Shown here one piece after another: positions 25,642 through 33,044 of a stretch of 64,000 nt of DNA. The notes beneath the pieces were generated by a model. That model was not told where the DNA came from and did not search any database. It saw only the letters and a list, made by a program, of their open reading frames with translations. Numbering within the stretch: position 1 is the stretch's first letter; each line of letters begins with the position of its first letter. A program made the position numbers and the translations under genes. This DNA comes from Bacillota bacterium (lineage in GTDB: Bacteria; Bacillota; Sulfobacillia; JAJYWN01; JAJZPE01), in contig JAJYMC010000044.1 in assembly GCA_021787335.1 (NCBI GenBank), positions 107,900 to 171,899 of the forward strand. Direction: 5' to 3'.

Positions 25642-26085
25642 CTACTTCAGGCCCTTGACGTCGATGAGCCCGGTGGTCGCGTTGAGGACGTGGCAGGAGT
25701 TGCAGTACCCCTTCAGCTTCGGACTGAAGGTCTGCGAGTTCAGGTGGACCTTGTGGATCCAGGTCTCGAACGGCTTGGCCCCATTCTTCCCTGGCGCGCC
25801 GTGGCACGTGTCGCAGTCGGTCACGGTGGCCGTCGCCGGGAGCGGGACGTGGTTGGGGTTGGCTTTCTTGGCCTCGGCTGGGAGGGTGTAGTCTTTGTCA
25901 CCCTCCTTCTTATGGCAGTCAGCGCAACCGTTGGGGGCCACGTCCGGGGGCGGAATCTGGACCACCGGCTTCTCGACCACCTGGGGCGGGGCCGGCGGCG
26001 CCTTGGCGCAGGCCGTGGCCAGCAACGCGGCCGACGCCAAGCCCAGGATGACCAACGCCACGCGGCGGAATTTCCTGTTCGTCAT
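25642..26085 (-). CDS. Triheme c-type cytochrome lipoprotein
   Basis: This 147-residue protein has a signal peptide with lipobox LLATAC, a Pro-rich linker and three heme-attachment motifs: CADCH, CDTCH and CNSCH. Additional histidines (NPNHV, WIHKVHL) can serve as distal ligands. It should sit on the outer face of the membrane and carry electrons. The size and spacing recall cytochrome c3/c7-type multihemes. No oxidoreductase, quinol dehydrogenase or heme-lyase gene is adjacent, so its partner is unknown. A GGAGGGA site precedes the ATG. It is an isolated gene on the minus strand. Confidence 0.9.
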   Translation of the reverse strand: MTNRKFRRVALVILGLASAALLATACAKAPPAPPQVVEKPVVQIPPPDVAPNGCADCHKKEGDKDYTLPAEAKKANPNHVPLPATATVTDCDTCHGAPGKNGAKPFETWIHKVHLNSQTFSPKLKGYCNSCHVLNATTGLIDVKGLK

Positions 26086-26217
26086 GGGCTCCCTCCTTCT
26101 TCGTGAGTTTCAAAGCGTCAGAAGTAGTATGACCTTGCCCTGGAGGATTATTAGCCTTGGCGAGGGCGAATAGCCAGCGGACGGGCTTTATGTCAACGGC
26201 AGAAAGGCGATGGGATC

Positions 26218-27282
26218 TTGACACGCTGGGTGGCTGGGATCGATGCCGGCGGCACGAAGACGACGGCGGTCCTGCTCGACGTCGACGGGCACGGCGCCGG
26301 CGTCGGGCGCGGCGGGCCGGCCAACGCGGTCTTCGTGCCGCGGGCGACGGCCGTGGAATCGCTCCGCCACGCCATCTTGGAAGCCGCTCAGGGCGCGACC
26401 GCGCCATCCGCGCCGTCCGGGCCGGTCGAGTCGTCCGGGGGGTTCGGGTTGGCCGCCATCAGGGCCGGCATGCCCGGACCGCCGGGTGTGCTCGAGGAGG
26501 TCGTGAACGGGCTGCCTTTCGCGGTCGGGTCGGCGCTCAATCTTGGCGAAGACCTGACGTCGCTGGTCGGGGCGCGCCTGACCGAATCCGGCGTCATCGT
26601 CGTCGCCGGGACCGGTTCACGAGCGGCGGCCATCACCGTCGACGGCCGGCACTTCACCGCCGGCGGGTGGGGCAGCGTCTTCAGTGACGAAGGCAGCGCC
26701 TACGCCATCGGGGCCGCCGCTCTGTCCGCCGCGCTGAAGGACGCGGAGGGCCGGGGCCCGGCCACCGTCCTCGGGGAGCGGATCAGGGAAGCGTGGCGCT
26801 TGGACACCCTGCGGGGCGTGGTCTCGCGGGTCTACGGAGCGCCCGACCGGCGGGGCGTGGTGGCCTCTCTGGGGCCGATCGTGGCGGCCGCGGCCGCGGC
26901 CGGCGACGAGATGGCCCGGGCCATCCTCGCCGCTGCGGCGCGGGACCTGGCCGAACTGGCCGCGGCGGTCGTCCGAAAGGCGGGGCGCGAGGCCCTGGGG
27001 ACGCCGGCCGAGGTGTTCGGCGTCGGCGGGGCCTTCCGCGCGGGTCCCGCCCTGACGGCGCCCCTGGAGGCCCATCTGGTGAGTCTGATTGGCCCGGTGA
27101 GGCTCCGGCGGCCGCGTCTCGAGCCCGCGGTCGGGGCCGCGCTTTTGGCCGCGAAAGCAGCGGGCGGGTCGTGGACCGGAGACCTGGTGGCCGCGGTCGA
27201 GCGGCTGGCCCAGGTCCATGGGCTGGTCCCGGACTGGCCGGAACCGCCTCCAGCTTTTGCCCCCGGAGCCTTTATGTTATAA
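26218..27282 (+). CDS. BadF/BadG/BcrA/BcrD family ATPase (N-acetylglucosamine kinase-like)
   Basis: This 354-residue ASKHA-fold protein has phosphate-1 loop AGIDAGGTKTTAVLLD, phosphate-2 loop VIVVAGTGSRAAAI and the adenosine motif EVFGVGGAFRAG. These blocks match the BadF/BadG family, which includes GlcNAc kinases and activators of 2-hydroxyacyl-CoA dehydratases. No dehydratase and no Fe-S cysteine pair typical of activators is present, so a sugar kinase is the better guess. The start TTG 26218 gives the phosphate loop at residue 9. Upstream of it is a short, AT-richer intergenic region shared with the cytochrome gene. Confidence 0.82.
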   Translation: MTRWVAGIDAGGTKTTAVLLDVDGHGAGVGRGGPANAVFVPRATAVESLRHAILEAAQGATAPSAPSGPVESSGGFGLAAIRAGMPGPPGVLEEVVNGLPFAVGSALNLGEDLTSLVGARLTESGVIVVAGTGSRAAAITVDGRHFTAGGWGSVFSDEGSAYAIGAAALSAALKDAEGRGPATVLGERIREAWRLDTLRGVVSRVYGAPDRRGVVASLGPIVAAAAAAGDEMARAILAAAARDLAELAAAVVRKAGREALGTPAEVFGVGGAFRAGPALTAPLEAHLVSLIGPVRLRRPRLEPAVGAALLAAKAAGGSWTGDLVAAVERLAQVHGLVPDWPEPPPAFAPGAFML

Positions 27283-27283
27283 T
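27255..27283 (+). promoter_or_regulatory. Possible promoter of the M50 protease/trpS region
   Basis: TATAAT at 27278-27283 is preceded, 17 bp upstream, by a weak -35 TTTTGC at 27255. It lies at the 3' end of the BadF gene and points to the M50 protease gene. Confidence 0.5.
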
Positions 27284-27351
27284 CAGGGATAGCTATCGGG
27301 GGCTCGGAGCGGTTCTCGAGTCCCCGCATTCACGCCAAGAGGGGGCGGCCG

Positions 27352-27993
27352 ATGGGGCGCTTTCCTGACCTACAATCGATCATCCTGAGTCTCCCTGGGC
27401 TGCTCATCGCCCTGAGTTTTCACGAATACGCCCATGCCCGCGCGGCCACGGCGCTCGGTGACGACACGCCAAGGCTGATGGGCCGGCTGACCATCGACCC
27501 TCTGGCGCATCTGGACCCGCTGGGTACTTTGATGATGCTTCTCGGCGGGTTCGGTTGGGCGAAGCCGGTCCAGTTCAACCCGGTGCACCTGCGCGGTAAC
27601 ATGCGGCGGAGTTCGATGTTGGTCGCCCTGGCCGGCCCGGCGATGAACCTCCTTCTCGCCTTCGTCATCTATACCGGCCGTGGGTTGGCCCTTCGCTTCC
27701 TGCCCAACGGCCTATCCGAGGCCCTCGACGGAATCATCACCGAGGCCGCGTGGCTCAACGTCGCCCTGGCCGTCTTCAACCTCATCCCCATCCCGCCCCT
27801 GGACGGTTCGTGGGTGTTGCAGGCCATCGTGCCGTGGCAGGCCAGGCGCGGCCTGGACAACCTGCAGCGGGTCGGGCCGGGACTGCTCATCCTCCTGGTC
27901 ATCAGCGGCGCCATCTCGTTCGTCCTGATGCCGGCGGTCATCGCCGTCAACAGCGTTCTCATCTGGGTCAGCGCGGTCATCACCGGGCTCTGA
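27352..27993 (+). CDS. Site-2 protease family zinc metallopeptidase (M50)
   Basis: This 213-residue membrane protein has the zinc motif HEYAH at residues 24-28 inside a hydrophobic helix, and a second motif NLIPIPPLDGSW that supplies the third ligand Asp. That is the compact YwhC/M50B form of intramembrane proteases. Four to five membrane helices are visible. In Bacillota this gene is often found next to trpS-scpA-scpB, exactly as here. The substrate is unknown. The stop codon lies inside a 32-bp tandem duplication. Confidence 0.9.
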   Translation: MGRFPDLQSIILSLPGLLIALSFHEYAHARAATALGDDTPRLMGRLTIDPLAHLDPLGTLMMLLGGFGWAKPVQFNPVHLRGNMRRSSMLVALAGPAMNLLLAFVIYTGRGLALRFLPNGLSEALDGIITEAAWLNVALAVFNLIPIPPLDGSWVLQAIVPWQARRGLDNLQRVGPGLLILLVISGAISFVLMPAVIAVNSVLIWVSAVITGL

Positions 27994-28036
27994 GGCCGGT
28001 GGCCGCGGTCATCACCCGGCTCTGAGGCCGGTGGCC
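27973..28036 (+). repeat. 32-bp tandem duplication spanning the M50 protease stop codon
   Basis: The segment 27973-28004 is repeated at 28005-28036 with one mismatch (CACCGGGC versus CACCCGGC). Each copy contains the CTCTGAGG stop-codon region. The second copy places extra sequence just before the trpS ribosome-binding region. Confidence 0.9.
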
Positions 28037-28055
28037 AATGAAAGGAATGGTATCC

Positions 28056-29036
28056 TTGCCCCGCAAGAGGATCATGAGCGGCATGCGGCCCACCGGTCGG
28101 CTGCACCTCGGCAATTACCTGGGAGCCCTTGAGAACTGGGTCCGGCTGCAGGACGAGTACGAATGCTTCTTTTGCGTCGTCGACTGGCACGCCCTGACGA
28201 CGGGGTACGAGGACACCTCGGACATCCGCGCGAACATCCGCGAGATGGCCGTGGACTGGCTATCGGCCGGGCTGGACCCCGAGCGGTCCACGTTCTACGT
28301 CCAATCGCGGGTCAAGGAGATCGCCGAGCTGCACCTGCTCCTGTCGATGGTCACCCCGGTCTCCTGGCTCGAGCGCGTGCCGACCTATAAGGACCAGCTG
28401 CAGCAGTTGGCCGCGAAGGACATCAACACATACGGCTTCCTCGGCTACCCGCTCCTGCAGACGGCCGACATCGTCATCTTCAAGGCGGACTTCGTGCCCG
28501 TCGGCGAGGACCAACTGCCGCACCTGGAACTGGCCCGCGAGATAGTCCGGCGGTTCAACAACTTCTATGGACCCATTTTCCCGGAGCCTCAGCCCAAGCT
28601 GAACCAGGTGACCATGCTTCCGGGGATCGACGGCCGCAAGATGAGCAAGAGCTACGGTAACGACATCTCGATGGCGGCCGCGGCCGAGGACATCAAGAGC
28701 CGGGTCGACATGATGATCACCGACCCGGCCCGCATCCGGAAGAGCGACCCGGGGCATCCCGAGGTCTGCACCGTCCACAGCTTTCATGGCGCTTTCAGCC
28801 GGGACGAGCTGGCCCAGATCGAACTGGATTGCCGGGCCGGACAGATCGGCTGCGTCCAGTGCAAGCGGAACCTGACCGCCCGCCTGCAGGCGGTCATGGC
28901 CCCGCTGCAGGAACGCCGGAGCCGCTACATCGAACGGCCCGAACTGGTCGACGAGATCCTCGCGGCCGGGTCCGAGAAGGCCCGCCGAGTCGCGGCGGCC
29001 ACCATGGAACAGGTCCGCGCGGCCATGCGCATCTAG
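28056..29036 (+). CDS. trpS: Tryptophanyl-tRNA synthetase
   Basis: This class I synthetase of about 326 residues starts with [17 protein letters not shown], which holds the HIGH-type motif, and has [11 protein letters not shown] for the KMSKS loop. It charges tRNA-Trp. The start is probably TTG 28056 (nine bases after AAAGGA), giving the usual short basic N-terminus; ATG 28038, six codons upstream, is the alternative. There is no room for a T-box leader. The 5' side is the duplicated stop region of the M50 protease gene. scpA follows after 49 bp. Confidence 0.95.
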   Translation: MPRKRIMSGMRPTGRLHLGNYLGALENWVRLQDEYECFFCVVDWHALTTGYEDTSDIRANIREMAVDWLSAGLDPERSTFYVQSRVKEIAELHLLLSMVTPVSWLERVPTYKDQLQQLAAKDINTYGFLGYPLLQTADIVIFKADFVPVGEDQLPHLELAREIVRRFNNFYGPIFPEPQPKLNQVTMLPGIDGRKMSKSYGNDISMAAAAEDIKSRVDMMITDPARIRKSDPGHPEVCTVHSFHGAFSRDELAQIELDCRAGQIGCVQCKRNLTARLQAVMAPLQERRSRYIERPELVDEILAAGSEKARRVAAATMEQVRAAMRI

Positions 29037-29085
29037 TCGAGAACGCGGGCACGGGCTGCCGTTTCAGAGAGCGGAGGAGCGAGCC

Positions 29086-29832
29086 TTGGACAGAGCCCCG
29101 GGAGACCAGCCGTACCAACTGCATCTGCCCGCCTTCGAGGGGCCCCTCGACCTCCTCCTCCATCTCATCAAGCAGGAGCAGTTGAACATCTACGATATCC
29201 CCATCGCCCTGGTGACTGAACAGTACCTGGCCTACCTGGCGACCATGCAGGAACTGAACCTCGACGTCGCCAGTGAGTTCCTGGTCATGGCGGCGACGCT
29301 CCTGGCCATCAAGGCGCGGATGCTCCTGCCCAAGCCGGAGAAGACCGAGCCGGCCGAGGGCGAGGAGGAGGCCATCGATCCGCGTGAGGCCCTCATCGCC
29401 AGCCTCCTCGAGTACCGGCGATACAAGGAGGCGGCCGAGAGGCTGAAGGAACTGGGAGACCTTCAGGCCCTCCGATTCTGGCGGCCGCCCGCGGAACTCC
29501 CCCCGATGCCGCCGGGGATCTCCCCTGAGGTCACCCTGAACGACCTCGTGGCGGCGTTCCGCCAGGTGGTCGAGAGCCTCGTGCCGGAGGAGCCGGCGAC
29601 CATCAGGCGGGACGAGATAACCCTCCGTGACAAGATGCGTCAGGTCCTCCGCCGCCTGGCTTCGTCCAGGCGGGGCCTGAGCTTCGGTCAGATCCTCGGC
29701 CCCACCCCGTCCCGGTTGAACGTCGTCATCTCCTTCCTGGCCGTCCTCGAACTCATCCGGCTGCGACGGGTCATCGTCCAGCAGCCGATGCCCTTCGGCG
29801 AGATGATCGTCTACTACCGGCACGTCGAGTAG
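29086..29832 (+). CDS. scpA: Segregation and condensation protein A
   Basis: This 248-residue protein starts with the kleisin N-domain signature [20 protein letters not shown], followed by [15 protein letters not shown]. It ends with a winged-helix domain ([20 protein letters not shown]). ScpA bridges the SMC heads and ScpB in chromosome condensation. The TTG start follows CGGAGGAG. It is 10 bp upstream of scpB, the conserved order of the complex. Confidence 0.95.
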   Translation: MDRAPGDQPYQLHLPAFEGPLDLLLHLIKQEQLNIYDIPIALVTEQYLAYLATMQELNLDVASEFLVMAATLLAIKARMLLPKPEKTEPAEGEEEAIDPREALIASLLEYRRYKEAAERLKELGDLQALRFWRPPAELPPMPPGISPEVTLNDLVAAFRQVVESLVPEEPATIRRDEITLRDKMRQVLRRLASSRRGLSFGQILGPTPSRLNVVISFLAVLELIRLRRVIVQQPMPFGEMIVYYRHVE

Positions 29833-29842
29833 AGGTGCTAGC

Positions 29843-30511
29843 GTGAGTCAACCAATGAATGAGCCGATGGCTAACCCAAGAGCCGCCCTGGAGGCGTTGC
29901 TCCTGGCGGCGCCCGCGGCGGCCCGCGTCGAGAACCTGGCTGAGGCCCTGGGTCTCGAGGCGGGAGCGGTCGAGGCTCTCCTGAACGAGTTGGCGGGGGA
30001 GTACGACCGGACGGGGCGGGGGTTTGCGCTTCAGGCCGTGGCCGGGGGCTATCGCCTGGTGACCCGGCCCGAGTTCGCCGTGGCCGTCAACCGCTTCCTC
30101 AAGGGCCCGGCGCTCCCCACGTTGACCACGGCGACCCTGGAGACCCTCTCCATCATCGCCTACCGGCAACCGGTAACCCGGCTCGACATCGAGGCCATCC
30201 GCGGGGTCCGGGTCGACAAGGCCCTCTCGACCTTGCTCGAGCGCGGCATGATCAGGGAACTCGGGCGCAAAGAAGGGATCGGGCGGCCGATCCTGTATGG
30301 GACGACGCCGCTCTTCCTCGAGCATTTCGGGCTGGCTGGCCTCGGTGAACTGCCCGGTCTCGAGGACGCGGCCCCGGCGGACGGGTCCGCGGAAGCCGCG
30401 GCGGGGCAGGACGCGGAGGGACCGGGCGAGGCGGCGGAAGGAGCCGAGCCGAAAGCGGAGGCGGAGGCGGCCGAACCCCCGGACGAGGCGGAACCAAAGG
30501 ACGAGCGATGA
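29843..30511 (+). CDS. scpB: Segregation and condensation protein B
   Basis: This 222-residue protein has two winged-helix domains: an N-terminal one beginning ALEALLLAAPAAARVENLAE and a second containing LETLSIIAYRQPVTRLDIEA, the most conserved ScpB block. After residue about 175 it has an Ala/Glu/Pro-rich acidic tail of low complexity. The GTG start is coupled to scpA. A terminator follows immediately, closing trpS-scpA-scpB. ScpB homodimers bind ScpA in the SMC complex. Confidence 0.95.
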   Translation: MSQPMNEPMANPRAALEALLLAAPAAARVENLAEALGLEAGAVEALLNELAGEYDRTGRGFALQAVAGGYRLVTRPEFAVAVNRFLKGPALPTLTTATLETLSIIAYRQPVTRLDIEAIRGVRVDKALSTLLERGMIRELGRKEGIGRPILYGTTPLFLEHFGLAGLGELPGLEDAAPADGSAEAAAGQDAEGPGEAAEGAEPKAEAEAAEPPDEAEPKDER

Positions 30512-30519
30512 ATGAAAGA

Positions 30520-30552
30520 CCCGGGCCGGCTGCGGCTCGGGCTTCTTCGTCT
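30520..30552 (+). terminator. Rho-independent terminator after scpB
   Basis: The stem CCCGGGCCG / CGGCTCGGG with loop GCTG and one G-U pair is followed by CTTCTTCGTCTT. Confidence 0.7.
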
Positions 30553-30710
30553 TGTCGTAATATCCTTTTTTCTCGCAAAGCGACCATCAACGCCCCGATG
30601 ATGCTTTCTCCCGGCCTAGTGCTCATACTTACTATCGCCTAATAGCAGGCACAATACAGACAGGGATTTCAACTACTCGTATTGAACCCAAGCTGCCAGG
30701 AGGGGTGCAT

Positions 30711-31439
30711 TTGCGTTTTGACCACCTGACACATCATGTGCCGGACCTGGCTGCGGCAATGAGCGACTACACTGATCTCGGCTTCTCTATGAAATTGGTT
30801 GGGTCTGACTCGGTCGGCGGCACACGGATTGCTTTCTGTCGCAACGGGCGCAGTTACTGGGAGCTAATCGGTGTTGACGACATGCTGGCATTTGAACGAC
30901 AACAGGCGCAGCGCCAGGAGCGGTATCCTGACCTCATTTTCTCAATAGTGGACGCAGTTAAGGGCGGAGGCGGGGTGACCTCGTTCGCGGTAGAGGTTGC
31001 AGACCTCGATGCGGTGGTCGGTCGGTTGCGGGCCGCGGGATTGCCAATTGCAGAACCAGTGAGGCGTGGTCGTCAGGAGGAAAGCGGCAAATGGACCTGG
31101 GCGATGGCCGGGCTAACAGGAGGCCCTGCCTGGTTACCATTCTTTATTGAGTATGCGGTACCAGGGGACCAGCGGCTGGCCGCACTCCCGATGTCATCAT
31201 GGAGGATTAACCATCTGATTATAGAGACGCAACAGCCTTTGGCTGGCGGTCAGACGCTCTCGGCCCTGCTTGGACTCGAACTGTGTCACGTTGAATCAGA
31301 GCGGTGGGTGGTTCCCCTCCCCGGTGCCACAGTCCACCTGGTACCAGGAAATGCTGAACGTATTACGACCGTGGTGCTGAGCGGGGCCCCGGGGCTGGCC
31401 AGGGACATTTCAGGTTTACGTCTGGCTGGGACCAACTAA
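30711..31439 (+). CDS. VOC/glyoxalase-like domain protein, compositionally foreign
   Basis: This 242-residue protein starts FDHLTHHVPDLAAAMSDYTD and has the paired beta-alpha-beta layout of the Glyoxalase_3 type VOC family. A second half begins WRINHLIIETQQP. The function is unknown; relatives include putative dioxygenase or lyase-like proteins. TTG 30711 is seven bases after AGGAGG; the GTG two codons upstream is too close. Codon use is more mixed and AT-richer than in the neighbours, with many A/T third positions. With the 160-bp AT-rich upstream region this suggests recent acquisition between scpB and ytfI. Confidence 0.78.
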   Translation: MRFDHLTHHVPDLAAAMSDYTDLGFSMKLVGSDSVGGTRIAFCRNGRSYWELIGVDDMLAFERQQAQRQERYPDLIFSIVDAVKGGGGVTSFAVEVADLDAVVGRLRAAGLPIAEPVRRGRQEESGKWTWAMAGLTGGPAWLPFFIEYAVPGDQRLAALPMSSWRINHLIIETQQPLAGGQTLSALLGLELCHVESERWVVPLPGATVHLVPGNAERITTVVLSGAPGLARDISGLRLAGTN

Positions 31440-31525
31440 GTCCACACAACAAATGCCAAGACGCTGAGAGCCATTGATGCCGGTTATCCTGGCCGGGTCA
31501 ATGGTGCCCGAAGCAGAAACAGTGA

Positions 31526-31565
31526 GAGCCTGTATGCCCTATGCAACGAGGGATACAGGCTCTTT
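31526..31565. terminator. Hairpin between the VOC gene and the gene fragment
   Basis: AGCCTGTATGCCCT pairs with AGGGATACAGGCT (one bulged G). The flanking T-runs are short on both sides. It may end transcription of the VOC gene and of the leftward fragment. Confidence 0.5.
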
Positions 31566-31598
31566 GAAAAAACAACGGCCCATTCTTGCTGGCTTATA

Positions 31599-31676
31599 CT
31601 AGCTGCCGGCGCCGTCGATGTACACGTCATGGACCGGGTACGCATGTGCCTGATCCGCATACCAATTGATGGGATA
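31599..31676 (-). pseudogene. C-terminal fragment of an unidentified gene
   Basis: On the minus strand a 25-codon open piece ends at TAG (31599-31601). It reads INWYADQAHAYPVHDVYIDG and then AGS, protein-like and aromatic-rich. An in-frame TAG at 31677-31679 and the lack of a start show that it is only the tail of something. The base composition matches the AT-richer VOC segment. It may be debris from the same insertion event. Twenty-five codons are weak evidence. Confidence 0.3.
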
Positions 31677-31714
31677 CTACGTCTTTCTGGGGAAACTAGG
31701 ACGCGCGGGGGGAG

Positions 31715-32434
31715 GTGGGTCCGACGCTCGTGCTGGTCTGGGCCGCCGTCATCGCGGCGACCCTCGCCGTCCTGCTCAACCAGTGGATCGAGGTCCGGCT
31801 TCACTACCGCTGGGGGGGCCTCTCCGGGGGTCTGGAGGTGGTCGTCTCCGGCTTCGGCGGGCGGTCGGTCTACCGTTCGACGAACATCTTGCGGGAACCG
31901 GTAGCCAGCGCCAAGGCGGTCGCGGCGGGGACGGACCCCATGGCCGTGATGACCCTCCATGCAGGCCTCGAGCGTCTCCACGAGGTGGTGGACACAGTCC
32001 GGCAGGCCGTGGCGGACTACCGGGCAGCCATTGAGTACCTGGAGACGCGGGCCGTCCGCACCCGCATCGAGGCCAACCTGGCCATCGGCACGGGGGAGGC
32101 GGCCTCCACGGGCATCATGGCCGGTGTGGGGTGGGCCGCCCTGGGCACCCTGGCGGTGCAGCTCCAGAGGAACCTCCCGGAGGGCTCAGCCAGCCCGGTC
32201 TTCAAGGTCTTCCCGGACTATCGCCGAAGGGTCTTCGAGGCCAGCCTGGACTGCATATTCAAGGTCCGCGCAGGCTATATTATTGGCGCCGCGTTGCGCC
32301 TGTTGCGGACCAACCGGCGGCGGACTGTGCGGGCGAGGAGTGGTTTGAATGGCCGAGCATCCCATCCAAGGCCTGATGAAGACGGCCATGGAGAGTATCA
32401 AGGACATGGTCGACGTGAACACCATCGTCGGTGA
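31715..32434 (+). CDS. DUF2953 family membrane protein (YtfI-like)
   Basis: This 239-residue protein has an N-terminal membrane helix (LVLVWAAVIAATLAVLL), then IEVRLHYRWGG. A beta-rich region follows, with RTRIEANLAIGTGEAASTGI and VFKVFPDYRRRVFEASLDCI, the last being the DUF2953 core. In Bacillus and Clostridia this gene precedes ytfJ, as here. It is presumed to act in sporulation with YtfJ. The start is uncertain: GTG 31715 almost touches GGGGGAGG, and GTG 31730 is the alternative. The last 86 bp overlap the ytfJ reading frame, and the basic, His/Arg-rich end is probably an unconserved tail. Confidence 0.8.
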   Translation: MGPTLVLVWAAVIAATLAVLLNQWIEVRLHYRWGGLSGGLEVVVSGFGGRSVYRSTNILREPVASAKAVAAGTDPMAVMTLHAGLERLHEVVDTVRQAVADYRAAIEYLETRAVRTRIEANLAIGTGEAASTGIMAGVGWAALGTLAVQLQRNLPEGSASPVFKVFPDYRRRVFEASLDCIFKVRAGYIIGAALRLLRTNRRRTVRARSGLNGRASHPRPDEDGHGEYQGHGRREHHRR

Positions 32435-32894
32435 TCCGGTGCAGACCCAGGACGGTCACGTCATCGTCCCGGTCAGCCGGGTCGCGTTCGGCTTCGCCGC
32501 CGGCGGTGGGGAGTACTCCGGCGCGGGCGTCGGAGCCAACGGCGAGGACGGTGGCGACGATGGCGGGAACAGCGGTGGCAGCAGCGGTGGCAACAGTGGG
32601 GGCGGGTCCGAGGGCAAGCTGCCCTTTGCCGGAGGGAGCGGCGCCGGCGTGACCATCCAGCCGATGGGCTTCCTGGTCGTCGGGAACAACGGCGTCCGGA
32701 TGCTCTCGGTCGACGGGCGGGCCATCTTCGACCGGCTCATCGACGTGGCCCCGCAGATGATCGGCGAGTTGCGCGGGCTGATCGGCGGTGTCGCCCAGTC
32801 GGCCGGCGGCGGCCTGGCCGGGACTGACGAGGCCCAGAGAGCCGGCGGTGAAGCGCCGGCGGTGAAGCGCCCGGCCCGGGACTATCGCGTCTGA
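32349..32894 (+). CDS. ytfJ: GerW family sporulation protein (YtfJ)
   Basis: This 181-residue protein starts EHPIQGLMKTAMESIKDMVD, then NTIVGDPVQTQDGHVIVPVS and a glycine/serine-rich linker, then GAGVTIQPMGFLVVGNNGV. That is the YtfJ/GerW pattern; the family is required for normal spore germination in Bacillus. The glycine-rich middle (GGDDGGNSGGSSGGNSGGGS) is longer than usual. A GAGGAG site lies seven bases before the ATG. The gene overlaps the upstream YtfI-like gene by 86 bp and precedes dacF. Confidence 0.92.
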   Translation: MAEHPIQGLMKTAMESIKDMVDVNTIVGDPVQTQDGHVIVPVSRVAFGFAAGGGEYSGAGVGANGEDGGDDGGNSGGSSGGNSGGGSEGKLPFAGGSGAGVTIQPMGFLVVGNNGVRMLSVDGRAIFDRLIDVAPQMIGELRGLIGGVAQSAGGGLAGTDEAQRAGGEAPAVKRPARDYRV

Positions 32895-32954
32895 CCGGGC
32901 GGGGGCTGTTCCGGGGCCACGCCGACCGCCTGCGATAGGGTTGCCGGAGCCTTT

Positions 32955-32979
32955 GCCGGACGGCCATTGGCCGTCCGGC
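32955..32979. other. Strong hairpin between ytfJ and dacF
   Basis: A perfect 11-bp stem GCCGGACGGCC / GGCCGTCCGGC with loop ATT is followed by GGCTTATG, without a U-run. It is a weak terminator or stability element. Confidence 0.5.
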
Positions 32980-33044
32980 GGCTTATGGGGGGATGAGCGA
33001 CGGCGAGACGAAGCCCGATCCCGATAGGTTGGCTTGCGGTTGTC

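Noticed and set aside
28005..28056. T-box leader in front of trpS
   Set aside because: There are only about 60 bases between genes, filled by the tandem duplication.
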